Below are positions 14,040-28,954 of a DNA stretch of 64,000 nucleotides, piece by piece. A program made the position numbers and the translations under genes. The number at the start of each line of letters is the position of its first letter. Positions within the stretch are counted from its first letter, which is position 1. The notes under the pieces were generated by a model that saw only the letters and a list, made by a program, of their open reading frames with translations, searched no databases and was not told the DNA's origin. This stretch comes from Pyrocephalus nanus (Eukaryota > Chordata > Aves > Passeriformes > Tyrannidae): the NCBI GenBank assembly GCA_038380795.1, contig CM076274.1, positions 17,206,027 through 17,270,026 of the forward strand. Direction: 5' to 3'.

Positions 14040-15123
14040 AGTTCATAATTTCACACCTGTAAGTTTACCAGGAACTGCATTAAAGCTCTGGGGCAAATAA
14101 AGTGCATTAACAACTCAGACTTCAGAGGCTTTTCTTTTATGTCAGATGCAGTGTACATTTATTTGCTTGGAAGATATATTTCTTGTTGATTTGCCCATGT
14201 CAGTTAAATGTCATTGATATCTTCAGCTGCCAGAAATGGTAAATAAATGTGATAAACATGTGCAGCCTCGTCCAAATGTATTGCAATGAAACAAGGAAAA
14301 TATTATGAAATATGTTTGTGATCAAGCAAAGAATATCAAGCAGTTGCTGTTTTGCTACATTCTTGTAAATATTGTTACTTCACATATTGACACAATTTCA
14401 CCCACAACATATCCTTTTACTGACAATTTTTTGTCACAACAGGTTTTCCTTCTTTCAGAATTACGTTTTTCTCAGGGATTTGATCTCTGGCATATTATTT
14501 TGCATTTGAAAATTTGCTTTTGGATTAGAGAAGTAGGAGCAAATGAACCTCAGCAAAAACACACTCAGAAAAAGCAGAAACCATTATTGTCGAGTCCAGA
14601 TAATCTGAAAGCTGATAATCAAAACAGCACAAGCACTGCAAAGATATTGACTGCTCTTCCTATCACCTTGCAGAAATAAACAGATTCATAGCTCTGCTGA
14701 GGCCTTTGCTCATTAATTCCCTGGGAGCGTTAAACTTGATAACTGAATATGTTTAGTCAGATGTTATTTTGCCATCTTATAAAATTCTAAAGTGGACAAA
14801 ACTAATAATCAAAAAAAAAATAAATATCCTGACTAATAGAGTTCAAAAATGAAAGTTCTGTTTCCTGTATAAAACCTAATAAATTCATTTTTAAAAAAAA
14901 TCTGCTTATGACAAGGCAACAGGCCCAATATTTGACCCTTGTTCACCCATTTCAGTCTAAGAGCTTCCATGGTTCTACAATAGCCATCATCATTTTGACA
15001 TGTTCAAAGCAAATTAAGGATAAATATTTCCTAAAGAGGTCTCAGGTCTCTCTCAAATCTAGGACTGAATGGGGCTGAGCTCCACATTAAAATACCACAG
15101 ACAGCTGGTTAAAGAAGAGGTCC

Positions 15124-15217
15124 AACCAAAAAAAAAAAAAAAAACAAAAAAACCCAACCAAACAAACAAAAAACCACCAAACAAAAACACCATCACAAAA
15201 AAAAAAACCAAAACAAC
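15124..15217. repeat. A-rich low-complexity tract
   Basis: Runs of A interrupted by single or paired C (aaaaaaacccaaccaaacaa and similar). It resembles a poly(A) tract decayed by A-to-C changes and short expansions. A lysine/asparagine-rich open frame across it is an artefact. Confidence 0.9.
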
Positions 15218-15560
15218 CTTTCACTTTCAGTCAAATGGTGCTTCTGTAAAAGAAATTGCTAGAAACAAGGAGAGGTGGGGAGGGAGGAGAAAAACAAAAG
15301 CTTAACACTTTAACTATTCAAGCCAAAATCTTAACAGCTTAACCATTCAAGCATAACCAGGTAAGCTCATTACGAGCCAGGGTTTGCCCTGGAGAGGTGC
15401 TGCAGGTTATCTGGCAGTTCTGGCACAGGTTAATAAACAGCAGCCAGCAGAGATTTAACAGCTGAAAGGCTGGGGCTGCTCTCCAGAACTGCACTCCTGC
15501 CAGACCTGTGTGTGATGCTCTATGGGACACAAGTTGTCAGTGATGTGAGGGTGTAAAAAC

Positions 15561-15611
15561 AAAAAAAAAAAAAAAAAAATGTTTTCTTTCCTGTCTTAAA
15601 AAAAAAAAAAA
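15561..15611. repeat. Two poly(A) runs (A19 and A14)
   Basis: A runs at 15561-15579 and 15598-15611, separated by 18 bp. No recognisable element lies upstream. Confidence 0.9.
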
Positions 15612-16402
15612 GCCCTTCCACAGAACTAATGAATGGAGAATCAACTGAGGGTTGTTCTGCATGAGGCCCTACAACATGACCTTTCTGAAGCCATGCAGCT
15701 CCAAGACATGATTTTAATTGTATCAAAAAAAAGATCTTTAGCTCTGATTAAGAAAAAGTCAAAAAGCCGGTAAATTCAATGTCCAAATGTTAGGGGGGAA
15801 AAAGACATGATCTGAGCATCATTCTTTGTCCTGTAACAGTACTCTCAGGCTCTTCTGATCTACTTTTCCCTCCTTTAGAAAAGCCCACACTTTTTTAATT
15901 GCATGGCATATAACAAGATTAAAGAGAATAACTGTATGTGTTCTGAACAAGCTGAAAAAAAAAGATGAGTCAAAGTTCCTTTGAGGCAGAAATCAATTTT
16001 CTGTAAAACAAGCAATCACACCTTGTTTTATCAGACAGAGCCTTCCTTCAATAGTAAGAAATACCAGTACTAATATATTGATGTGTATGGGGGTGGCACA
16101 GCAGCAAGTTCCTCATCAACAAAATAGAAATAAGAGGCTACCTATTAATTAGCAGTCTCAGTTGCCACAAATCTCTAGGGACAAAGAAGGTATCCTTGAG
16201 GGATTCTCACTCCACCACCACCCTGACTTTTCCCCAAGCACCTTTTTTTGGATGCCATCCAAAACCCCACAGGACATTGGGCTAGATCAACCTTCAGTTC
16301 AATTATGTGTGGTCAATTTTTACGTGATTAAAAAGAGACTTAAAAAATAAGTCTTAATCCTCACAATTTATGTGAAACCATAAAGATGTCTTTTTGGTGT
16401 GC

Positions 16403-16449
16403 ATTAGAAGACCTTTACAGATCCTTTCCAACACAAACCATCCTGTGAC
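16403..16449 (+). mobile_element. Very short CR1 3' end remnant, forward
   Basis: agacctttacagatcctttc followed by caacacaaaccatcctgtga resembles the last ~45 bp of CR1 (tctttaaggtcccttccaac, then aaaccattctatga). The sequence before it shows no CR1 similarity by eye. Confidence 0.5.
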
Positions 16450-17392
16450 ACTGGATACCCAGAATGCAGAACTGGCTCTGCAGTAATGCAAAAATTGGCT
16501 CATCTCTAGGCTGCTGCTTGTTGATGGCAGCACAGGAGGGGTCTACAGACAGCAACAGGGAGGAAAAGAGAAGATCATCACATTCCTGCTGCTGGAGCAT
16601 CTGACAGATGATGTTCTGTGCAAAGAGTAGCAGCACCCCGGCAGACAAAGCAGGGAGGCTCCTGTTGGAACACACCCCAGCGGCCAGAGCAGTGACCTAT
16701 CTGTTGTTCACCTCCTCTCAGTTCCACCACTGGGTTCCCATCAGCGTCCCCCACGGCATAAGAACAGCAGCTGTGAATCATACCTGAGTCAGCTCTCAGT
16801 TTATCAGTGAGCTGAGCCATTAAGCACACTGGGGATTCAAATCACTCTTAAAGATCAGTTACTGGAAACACAAAGCAGCTTATAATTAAATTTCTTCTTT
16901 TCCCTTGCAGAACTCTAATTCACCAATTGATGTTCATCAGCAAGAGCCATTGCACTGGCACACAGACTGGGTTGCAAGTTTTCCCTAGCAGCTGTTTGTG
17001 AGAATGCAGTGTTGTCTTGTCAAGCACAAGCCATCTGTAAAACAGGGGCAGGCAGTTTTGTTCTGATGTTCCAGATTAAGCCCCACAAGACACAGGAAGA
17101 CCAGAAGTCCTTCATTCAAATTCCATATATCCAGAGCTACTTCCAAACCAACAGGATAGTGCAAGTATCTTAGAAACCAGACAACCTATTCAAAGTATAT
17201 AAAACCCTGCTTATATATAAATTTAAGAGCCTGACTTTATCACCCACCTTAAAAGGGCTGGCTTCTTATCAAACCAGTAAAAGTTCTTCAGCAGGAAGAG
17301 ACAGATTGCATGAAACATGTTGTGATTTGCCAAGCTCTGTAAATACAAGCTAAAAAGGTATAAAAAAGTAGTTATGAAAAAATAGGTGGCCC

Positions 17393-17411
17393 AAAAAAAA
17401 AAAAAAAAAAA
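17393..17411. repeat. Poly(A) run (A19)
   Basis: Nineteen consecutive A. No flanking retroposon is recognised. Confidence 0.9.
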
Positions 17412-18940
17412 GGAAGCAAAGTACACATGAAAAAACAAGTTAGTTAGAAATGCAAATGATGCTGCACAACTCAGGACATTGTATAAAATAATTAGATTTA
17501 ACCATTTATGTAGGATACTAAAAAAACCTCACATTCTGTTATTGAGAGATGAAGAGCATTTAGTTAACTGCCAGGGAAGAGTGAAGAGAAAACTATACCA
17601 GTTTGATGAGAAAAAACTCATTTTTAGCAATAAAAACATTTAAAACTTTGAGGAACGTAAATTCTCCCGCTTCAAGTCCTTATTTAGCTTCTCACAGATG
17701 AAAGGAAGAAGCAAAATCCTCTGGACAAAGCAGTTCTTTTATTGCTCCATCAACATTTCTCACATCCTTTCTTCAAAAATCTGGTCCTGGCTACCACTGG
17801 AGACAGAGTACAGAGAGAGAGGGACTTTGTTTTTATCTCATATGACAACTCTTACATTATAAAATCCTAAAACCAAGTAATCAAGAGGCCTAAAAATCTC
17901 TGTACACTCAAGTGTAAGGATCCAAATGCAACAGGAAGCACTAACAAAAGTCTTTTTTTATTGATTTCTGTGGACATTACACAGGACCCCAGAGATCTCA
18001 GCACAAATGAGAACTGTAAAATATATTCACACTCCTGTCAAAACCCAAAGACTAATAACCTAATGTGAAGTTGCTAAATGGAAGATCCAAAGATATCCAT
18101 CAAAACTTCATTGAGAGGCGTGAACATTTCAAGTGACATCAGGGTAATATGAGCTTGTAATGCAGAAAAGCAAAAGGAAACATATCCTTTTTACAAGTCC
18201 AGTTAAACACTGTCACCCTCTACAAAAACGTTCCACTGATCTACCAGGAGTTTAGCTATAATAAATTTCCCCTTATTATGTTGCTTTAACAAAGGAAGTG
18301 AACTCCAGCCTTGTTTTCATAGCATGGTTCATTAGCACTCACAAAATTCCTGGAGGAAATCTGTTTTCCATCTTTCAATTTTCCATAACTGATTTTAAAA
18401 AGAAAAAACACCCTTCAATTTGCCATCTCAGAAACAAAACCAGAATGATTGCACTAAAACACACATAGAAATCTTCCCAGACGTACAGATGTCTCTGCAC
18501 CTGCTGAAATGCTGGTGTAGACATACAGGTCTCAATTTGACACGCTGGGTTTTTTTGTTCCAGACATAAATTTTTTAATTCACGTTGCATTATGTAGATG
18601 GCATCATGTTATGCTGACACATGACATGAAATTACACTAGAGAAACACTCTCAAACTCAGGTGCACTTAAGGAGAAATAGGAAGTCAATAATTTTAAGGT
18701 TCTAGACAAAGTTTTGTTCTACAAAAAACCTGCACTATAACATGGCTAAGATGACTGACAGGTTTTGGTATATTCTGCCATGATTCCTGTATTTGCTGTG
18801 TTATCCTCCACAGTGGGATGTTATAAGAAGAATTTGCCTTAGGAGAGGTCCATGTGAAGAAAACAGGGAGGAAAAAAATCAGGATCAAGATAAACCACAC
18901 CTTGACAAGTGATTTTTAAAGGCTAATGCCAGGGCCACTA

Positions 18941-18961
18941 TATGTATATATATATATATAT
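18941..18961. repeat. (TA)n microsatellite
   Basis: tatgtatatatatatatata followed by a T-rich run. Confidence 0.9.
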
Positions 18962-21900
18962 TTTTTATTTTTTTTTAAAGCTTACCTTTCTAAGCTTTAT
19001 TAAAGCTCAGAAACAGAAACACAGAAGATTTGGTTCCAGGTTTTAAAAGACTTTTTATCATCAAAAAAAAGTTGGCAGTAATGTGAGGGAAGATGAAACT
19101 GGCACAGAAATGTAGTGTGAGTATCTAAGAACCTGAGTTCACAAGTGATCATCAGGCAAGGTTTCAGATACAAAAACATCATATGTTGCTCATAATTCTT
19201 AAAGTAACAAAAAATCCACAATAGCTTGCATTTATGGCTTTTGAGAGGATCAGTTATTCTCTACTAGTCAAAATTTTCAACATTTCTAAGCAGAGGAGGT
19301 GAGATTTGGCTGAATTCCTGGCTGCAATAGAGGCTTATCAAGGTCCTTGGCTCACATTAAGAGTATGCCAGTTCTTAAATTTAAACCAGAGAGAGAGAGG
19401 CACAAGGACCAAACTGGGGGATTAAACAGTGGGACAGAGGAAAAAGGGAAGGGAAAGAGTCTTCTGTGCATCACTGGGACTCAAACAGCAGATCAAGAGT
19501 CTGAAGGCAACTCAGAAAGCCTTTGAGAACTGATTTTTAAGCCACATCAGGAGTAGAGTCAGTAGCAATGAATCCTTCTCTCTCTGAACAGGAAAGACAG
19601 GCAGGTTTTCAAAAACTGTTTTGGGCTCTTATGGAGACTAACAGAATATTTTCTTTTCAACCAAACTGCACAAAGTGGGGACAGGAGGCACTTCTCACTT
19701 TCATGAAACTGGATAAAGTTAAAGGCAGGTTTCACAGACACCGTTGTAGTTCTTCAACATTTAAACTACTTCACATATAAGAGATAACAGGCAGCTCTTG
19801 CTTTCCTGTGAAATATTGCACCAGAGAACATGACTGCATGTGTCAGTAGTTTCCTCCTGTTTTCAGGAGTGAATAAACGATTAAAGTTTTTTGTGCTGGC
19901 ATAAAAGTTCCCTGAACATATTTTTACCATCCACGTGTAGAACATCAGTTTCCCTCTAGAAGCCTGATTACAACCCAATTTAATGTGTAAATTAAGGCAA
20001 ACTCCCAGCAACTAGATGTTCAAACACCAAAAATAAGTTTTGATCAGGAAGCAAACTGCAGTTGTGGACTGGTTATGATTCTGCTTTGTTTTCAGCAGCA
20101 CTTCTATCACACAGGATGTCACAGTACTCAGGCAGAAAGGCTTCTGACTTTGATACAATTCAAACAAGTTCAGTGACAGCTGAAGCCTCTGACAAGCCTT
20201 CTCTCAGATCAGGGTGAATGAACTTTGCAGCTGCTTTCGAGGCTGGTTCTGCATTCAGATTTTTCGATAGGCTCTATCACAGATCCCAACACAGGCGTTC
20301 TTACCCAAAGAAACAATGAGTTGCTATCTCAGCTATAAACTGAGACTCGATCTACTCAATCCTGTGTAAAACCAGATTAAGCAAGGCCAGAATTGAACCA
20401 TTAACATCTGCAATACAGACAAAAAGCAAAACCGAAATAAATATTGTCTGGAAAAAAAAAAAAAAAGTTGATAAAGAAAAAGGGAAATAATTCCTTCCTT
20501 AAAAAAACCACAGCAGGAGATCTAAGTGTATCATCTAGACAGCTGTACCATTCTATAAAGTATTCTCATTATGATCACAAAAGCCTGACAATAATTCCCT
20601 ATTTTAGACAGGAATAACAATTATTTTGTTCCAGTTGCTCTTGAGCTGATGCCTTTCAAGTAGGGAACAATCATTTCAGTTTTCAGGGGGAGCCAGAAGA
20701 GATTACCTGTATTTCATCTCATAATCAAAGCTGTCCTGTTTGTAGTACAATTCTATATTTGAATCTCATTTGCCTATGTGAAGATACTTCATATGCATTT
20801 AGCTTTAGACATTGTGTATTACTAAAAACTAACAAAGCAGAACCATACTCAGTTTCCTTGAAAGCAAATGCAATTTTTTGCTTTGATTTCAGAGATAACA
20901 GCATTGGGTCCTGAATGCAGACAGGAGGTATTAGGAACAAACACATTGTGGCTCACTAAGGTGCAGGGAGATAGCACATAGATTTCTAAAGCCACTAACA
21001 GCTCTGCCAAACCTCCAGGAAACTCTGGGAAGAGTTTCAGTAGTTAGAAAAAAAAAAAAAAATACAAACACCCCACTCAAACCCACCAAACATCAGTGCA
21101 GCCCCTCAGCAGACTCCCATTAGAGAAGGAATGAACAAACACTTCTATCCTGCACTTTACTCAATAGATGTGGGATGTGATGCAATCAAGTGTGATGTTC
21201 CTTGCAACCATCACAGGCTGCCAGTTCTAGCAAATCTTCATCTCACTTGCATTCCCTGATATAAATGTGTGAGTGGTATCACTGATCTGCTTCTCAAGCC
21301 ATCACAACATTTTTTAAAATGACATCAACTGCTATACTGAGTACCATAACCAAGTATTTCACTTAATCTTCTTGCACAAAACATAAGAGAATCTTTCTGT
21401 TTCTTTACTCGCTGTAGACATAACAATTTGATGTTTTTTCTAAGTACACTGTGTACAAACATTTTTAGATGATTATGCTCAAGGATTTTCTTGAGATAAA
21501 CTAGAAGAAAATGAGGTTGGAGCACTGCTTCCTGTAACAGTATGTTTGACCATGGATGTTTTTTCCTTCATAAATACACAAATTCTTGCCAGCCAAGGAT
21601 TACTCGTTCAAACCCAAACCCACCTACACTGGCTTTAAAACTGGGGCCAAATTCAAGTGTTTCTTTCTCTTCAAGTTTTGCTGATGTAATTCAGCTGAAG
21701 ATAAGCAATTGGTAAACATCATGTGGCAAAAACCACATATATGCTATTCACCAAGCAAATATTTTTAGTTCAGTGCTGTTACCTACAGCTCAGCAGACCA
21801 AACCTAAGCAGTTCTGGCAGTGATCTTCACTATTTCACTGGAGTTTTTATACTATCACCAACACCACAATAATTTCAATTGTGAGGGAAGCCACATGGTT

Positions 21901-24900
21901 AAAAAGCAGGTGGTTAATCAGCAAATTCTATTAAATGATTTGGCAACCTCTGCCCAGCCCTTGGTGGATAATCATGCTTGTCACAAAAGCTGCCAGTGTG
22001 GCTGAGCATCCAGTTGGCAGATTAGACCAATCAAGGAATAAGCAGGCGAAGACACAAGAGATATCTTCGATTAAACTCCGATTGCCTGGCACGTTCTATG
22101 GGAGATAACGAGGACACAGGGCAAGAGAACCCAGCCCTCAGAGGATTTCACTCACATAGGAACTGTGTGCTCACTTTGCTGCAGCAGCTGAAAATATGGG
22201 GAAGGAAAAGGGTGGTCAAAACTCCCTCTTGCCAGAGCAGCAGCAGAGCTAGAAGCACCTGCACAGACTTTGCTCACTGCTGCTCCTTGGGTGTTAATCC
22301 CAGCTGTTGTCACCAACACTGACCATGCCTTCCTCTTAACTAAGAAAACACACAGGAAGAAAGAGGTGGTGAAAATGCACCCTAGATCCCAGTTTTTATC
22401 ATCTCTGTTGGGCACTTGGAAAATCACCTCCTAAGTAACGAAGCCAAACGTACTGCCGGCTGCTCTCAGCAAGAAGGGAAAGAATCATTTGGGTATGATC
22501 ACATAAATATTCAAGTAGCAAGTAGGTTTTTTTACACTCACTACACAAACCAACTTTTAGTCTGATTATTTCAACCACTGTACTCTTCCTCTGAGCATAA
22601 TTTATATCACAACACAAGCATTTTAGCACATAAATTAAGCTATCTCCAAAGAGGCAGCGATTAAATATGCTAAAAAGCTTTTAGCAGGTATAGGTTGACT
22701 GAGTCATTCATTGCATTTACAACATTGTGCTACAAAGCAAACTTAAAATGAAAAATACAGTGTGTCAAATAAAAGTAAACAATCTCTCATTTCAGATATG
22801 CAGAAGCTGAAATGCTTGATCAAAATAAACTGACATCAAAAGTTCATAGCTTTCCAGCAAGTATTTCATGCTTCATATTACGCTAAAAGGATATTTTGGG
22901 AGGTATTTGGTGGTGGGATGAGTAGGGTTTTTTGAATAACAGCTCCACCTTGTTCCAAGCAATTCTTGGGGTTGACACCAGTGTGGTGGAAGTGACTTGG
23001 GTGCAAGAGGAACACAGAAGTGCCTCTGTGCTGCTCTCAAAGACTGCTTTGCCAGCTCAGTCAGCCTGTATCAGTTCACAGATGATGTCTTAACATTTTA
23101 AGAAGGACTTTGTTCGCAGAAACAATTTCTTTTTAGAAGGTGTACTTGAAGTTTAAACGTGTAGCAATTTGATGACTTTGTGAGTCACCACCTTAGAAAC
23201 TTCCACTCTTCTGAAGGAAGATGTGTCACAGTGTGACCAAGACAATCTTCCTGTGATGGCATTTTGCATGACAGCATCACCTATTTGAGAGAGCAGAGCA
23301 GATGTTTTCCTATTTGCTTCCTGCCTCGCTCTCAACTCCTTTACAAAGACTTGGGAAGGCAGGAGTTACTCACAAAAAAAGACTCAGTAACCCACCAGTG
23401 GGTTATTTCCCCAGTTACCGTGATTTAATACACAGAGAAGAGCATGGAAAAATTAGAATGGGACACAGGGGAAGCTTCTGGCAGCTTCTCACAGAAACCA
23501 CCCCTGTTGCCCCCCACTACTGTACCACACAAATATACAAGCAGCTCAGGACAAGGAGCAGAGCTTTCAGTAAATTGCAGCATGTTTCCTTCCCCATTTC
23601 CAAGTGGAGGTTTTAGTTAACAGCTTCTCTGTATCCCATTTTCCCAGCATAAAACACTGCTCTGCTACTTAAGTTTCTGCCCAGCAGCTGCATCTGCTCA
23701 GAATGTCAGGTTTGCTACTGAAAGAGCTGCCAGGGGGAAGACCTTGGCACCAGAGTTGTGCTCTCTGACCTTGGCCAGCAGTGTGACAACAGAGTCAGAG
23801 TGAGAACACTTTTCACTGAGGCAGAAAAGTACGTATGTGCTATTTCACTTGAAAGGTGTTTTGAAAAATTGAAGTCTTTCAAGGCTTTTGCTGCCTAAAA
23901 GTTGAATATAACACAGGACAGGCCAAGGGGCACCAGGGCACCAAAACAGCTGCTTGTGAAAGGTAGATGCTGTTCCTTGAAGTCACAGGTTGCCAAAAAA
24001 AAAACCCTCACAAATAACTTTTCCACACAGTTTTCTAGGGCTTACAGGTGGGTACATCTTTAGGGTTTTTAAGTCTATTTACTAATCTCAGAACACTCAA
24101 CTTGATCACAGGCATCAGCTGTTCTGACCAAACTTGCCTTGCTCTTCACTGCATTAATCTGTCCAACAGTCATAAAGTCACTTTCTTGGAGAAATGAGAA
24201 TAAACTCAATCCAAATGTAACAGATTTCTTAGTTCCAAAATTGGCCAAAATCATTCATCAAGTTCATGCTTCTCATTGCTCTGAGCTGCAGTCAGTGAGG
24301 TTTGGCACAGACTCATTCTCCAGAAAACATCCATGTCTCAGTTGTAACCAAACCCTAAATTCTCAAAAGATGCAGCACATTCCTCAGAACACACAGGGAG
24401 TGACATCATTTTTGTGCCTTGTAGCAAAACCCCAGAGACACAAGGAGACTCAGCCTCACGTCCCTGGATCAGCATTTTTCTCCCTCCATACACACAAAAC
24501 CCTGTCTGGGACCAGCAAGGGCACAGAACAGCAGGGCTGAAGGGCAGCAGGGAGGAATGGCTGGGGAAATCACACGTGTCCTGAAGCATAATCTGCAGCA
24601 GGTCACCTCCAGAAAGCACCCAGAGCTTGGATCCTAATTTCTCACACAGAATGCAGAGTTCATTTGGGGACAGCACATTAACTTAAGAGGCAGCTTAAAA
24701 GGTGCACCAGCACGACTGAAAGCAGGATGCATTTAAAATCTGTGACACTATTATTTTAGAGCAAATCCTCTCCCAGGGATGACTTGAAAAGACTCCACTG
24801 AAAAGTATCACAGGAAGTGATTAATATGCTAATAGACTTTCAAAATGCAACATGATTCTTTCCACACCAGGGAATTGGTTTGATTTCCCTTTCTGGAGAC

Positions 24901-27900
24901 AGAAGTAATATATTGTTTTAAACACAGATAAGTCTAATTTTAGAACATATGGACTCTGCCATGTGGCTGTTTACTTAGATGGTGTGCTTTAATTTGCTTG
25001 GCACTTCCTAGTGTTTAGGGTGTCTTTCAGGATAAGGAAGAGATGTATGGACACATTGTGGGCTAAAACAGAATATAATTAGAAAGCAAAAGCTTTTCAA
25101 GATCCTTATTCATTATACCCACAACACTGAACACATTATCTCGCTCTGCACTCTATAATAGAACACTCAACATACACTAAAAGACAAACCAAGAGTAAAA
25201 ATAGCAACATGAAAAGTCCTCCATATGTGTTTTCAGTGAGAGGCACCATGCAAAGGCAAGTCAGCTGCAGAGAAACCAAGGGAGTGCATATTTTTCACAT
25301 ATAAATTCTGTCTTATCTGTTTAGAAAAAAAAAAACACTAAGCAGATCCCTTAGGAGCTCCCAAAAGTTCATGAAAAAATAAATATATGCTGAATATAGC
25401 AATTATAAAACCGTTTATTCACTAAATATAGGTATATAGACTATTTTACTCAAAGATTTCCCTAAAAATGAGTTAAGACTTAGGCATAGTCGAGTCAAAC
25501 TAGTCAAGATCAGGGCTTGCAGGGTGCAGATCATCTCTGTATATCCAGGCACTATGATAACTGGGGAAGAGGAAAAGAAAGGCAAGTACCAGAAAGAAAA
25601 TGCTGACAGTACTGACAGACAAAGTTTCACATCAGTAGATGCTCTGCAGAAAATTTTAAAAAAAGTTTTTTAAACAAACCTACCTGTTACTGTCTTGCTA
25701 TGCCAAGGCACATACTTGACTTTTTACACAATCAGGGAGCTGAGAAAAAGCACCAACACTCAAACCACCCCTGCAATTTGTGTAGCAACAGAAGGAACTG
25801 CTCACAGCTCCAACTCACAGATCTGGCCCGAGGGGCCATTTGAGAGGCAGAATCTGTGATGGCCTTTTCACATTCTATGAGAGGTGTTCACCTCCTTCAG
25901 GCTTTCACAAAATTAAACCACTGTGGCTGCCAGGTTCTTTTCTGCTGCACCACTGCTGGCCTTGGCCAAAGTTTCTGTTTCCAGTAAAAAACATGGAAGT
26001 TTACCCTAAACTGGCTTTGCCTTAAATGAGTGCAGGATAAGAGATTCATTTACTGAGTAATAAATATGTATTTAACTACCCCAAGGGCAGTGTGAAAAAC
26101 CTGTGTTAGCTGTGTGTCACCAGATCAGTGCACCAGAGCACAGCTCAAGGTACAAGAAGAAAACGTAAAAGATTTCAAATAACGAAGGAAATAAAATTGT
26201 GCAACACAGAAAGATAGATGTTGAGCCCAAAATGGCACAGCAGAGTTTTAATGAATGAAAAGACAGCTGCCATGGGGAAGAAACCCTGCACGTTGATTCA
26301 GCAGAACTGCAGTTAAAATCAGTGTACCTGAAAACTACACATGGCACCTTCAAGCACTGTTTCCTGCAATCCTAATAAAAATTCAGATCAGAATTCCAGT
26401 AGATCTGTAAATAAAAGCATGAGCTACACACAGCCACAAGAACCTAGGAAATATAAAAATACTCTGAACTGAATGCCACGGGTTCAGGTGGGGTCCCCTG
26501 AAGGTGCATAAAAAAGTAACTGTCCAAAGAGCAAACCACAGACCTCTGCCTCAGGAGAGATGTGCCTCAGATGTATAAGCCTGAATTAAGCTGTTGCATA
26601 CTGAATTCTTCCCCACATTTCTCCTTTGTTAATTTAATACTTGTTTATTCTTTCAGAACACTTCTGCACGTGGCAGAACATCATTATCTTAGTCTGAAGT
26701 GTGTACAAAAAGTAATGTTACTGGAAGACTTTTAGTATCATTTATCAGTTAACTGTTCAGTTACATAAACCTACTCTCTGTTTAGGAAGAAAACAGAACC
26801 ATTTGGTCATCTGTTTTATTAACATAGATCACAGACTAATAGAAAATATTATAAACTCCTGATATAGCTAGACTAACGAGAACTTTGTTCAGATAACTTC
26901 TACAATATGGAATTTGCATACAATTATAAAACATAAGCAGTGGAAGTCACAACTTCTGTGCAGAGAGGAGTTGGATGGAATTGTAATTCAAAGTCCTTCC
27001 CAAAGAGGAAGGTAACAATGTTAATAAAAATCAGCATATCAAAGCGTGTTTGCATATCAAAAGATAACTCAGCCCCAGATAAACAGTGTTCATTTGCATT
27101 CTTACAAATTCCCAGAATTAATCAAGCCACAATAAAAAACTTCCCTAACTTAATTAGCATGAACAAAAGGGAAGTGGAAGTCCCTGCATACTGCTCTGAA
27201 GACTCATTAGTGCTCAACAGCATCCTGATAACGCTCAAGTGCAATCAGAGAGGGCTACCAGAGCAGAATACATTTTAAGAGACGGAGCCCCAAAAGCAGA
27301 GGGCTGAAATGCTGCCAAAAGACACTGCAGAGAAGCACAATGTGAGGTAACAGCTTAATGCCTGGCATATCCTCTGCAGAACAGCTGCTTTTGTTTGATG
27401 CTTTTTCTTTTCCCCTGTAAATTTATTCCAGTTTTGTAACCACTTCACTAGAATAAAATTCACTGCTCTGAGTTTTTTTAAATCGTCAGCAAGAGAAATT
27501 CCAACTTACTTTTACTTCTTTGAAATTAATCCTAATCACATGGAGATGCAAAAATATCCCGTAGCAGGCTGAAACTTAAGTTTGAGAAGCTGCTGAACCA
27601 AAGTGTGTCTCCCATTAAACTGGCATGGCCCAAGGCTGGAGCAGGGAATGCATGAGGAGGAAGAAGATGCAGAGGAGATGAAGCCTTAAGAACTGATTGT
27701 GACTCCCTTTCCCATCCCACTGGCCACTCAAGCTGGGAGGAGGTAGAAGAGTCAGGAATGAAGGAGTAAAGTTGAACCTGGGAGGATGTGGGGAATGGGT
27801 GCTTTTAGCTTTATATTTGTTTCTCACTATCCTTGTCTACTTTTAATTGGCAACTCAAGTCAAGCCTGTTTTGCCTGTGACAGTAATTGTTGAGTGACGT

Positions 27901-28879
27901 CCCTGTCTCTACCTTGACCCTTGAGCTGCTTCACCTTCCTTCTTCCCCTGCCTTGTTGAGGGGGGTGAGTGAGAGGGGCTGGGTGAGTATCTGGCAGTCA
28001 GTCCAGGTTAATCCACCACACAGCCAGAACCCAGCTCTCCTGCTATGTTTACAGAAGGATGGCACTTCTGATGAAGGATAAGTCTGAGCCAGTCTTGAAT
28101 CGAGACCTCTACAGCCAATTTATTGCACCATTACCACTCCCTGCATCTTGCAGTTCTCAGACATTCCTGAAGGCAAGGACTCATTTACTATGGAAAAGGA
28201 ACCAAGAAACAACATTTGTGTAAAGGATGAACCACATCCTCAGTTATAAACTCATACAATTACTCTACCTGTGAATAATGCCTCACTTAGTGTGCAGGGC
28301 TGGGACCTAAGGTGTACTATAAAAGGAGAATGTTGAATATGACACTCTACAAGAATAGGGCAGAAAATAATATATATGCAAGATATCTATGAAGCAAATA
28401 TGGTTTTAAGCAGATTAATTGCCATGGGGTTAGAATATTATTATAAACCAGAGGAACTTTCATCCAACAACCAAATATTTCTGTTCCTGCAATTTGGTTT
28501 CATGAACTGGTTTTGGTTTTCAAACAATAAACTCCAATTTAATTTGGCCCTGACAGAAAAAAGCTTCAGAGCAGTCTCAGTACTGCACTGTAATTGCCAC
28601 ACTGGGGTACTTGAGGTGTCTCTTGTAGCCTGAGAAATAAGTCCTGGTAATCAAGCTGCTGCAGCAGTGCCAAGGAACTTCAGTGGGAATACCTTTGTGC
28701 TTCATTTGGCACAGGAACGCAGTTCTGAACAGAATCTCACAAACACCCCCACCAGAGTGCTCTGTTGCACCCTGTAGCATCTCCAGCCATGTGAACTGAC
28801 TCCCTTTCATCTGCACAGAGCCTGGAAATCCACTCCAGCTGCAGTGAAAACCGAGGCTAGAGCTAATCTGAAGTTATAG

Positions 28880-28954
28880 AAAAACAAACAAAAAAACCAC
28901 ACTAAAAACAAACAAAAAACAACTAACAAAAACAAACAAACAAAAAAAAAAACA
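28880..28954. repeat. A-rich low-complexity tract (AAAC-type)
   Basis: aaaacaaacaaaaaaaccac and similar. The composition resembles the tracts at 15.1 and 42.6 kb. Confidence 0.9.

Noticed and set aside
14305..14679. 124-codon + strand frame with hydrophobic stretches
   Set aside because: No known family, no flanking splice or promoter evidence, and typical of random AT-rich DNA.
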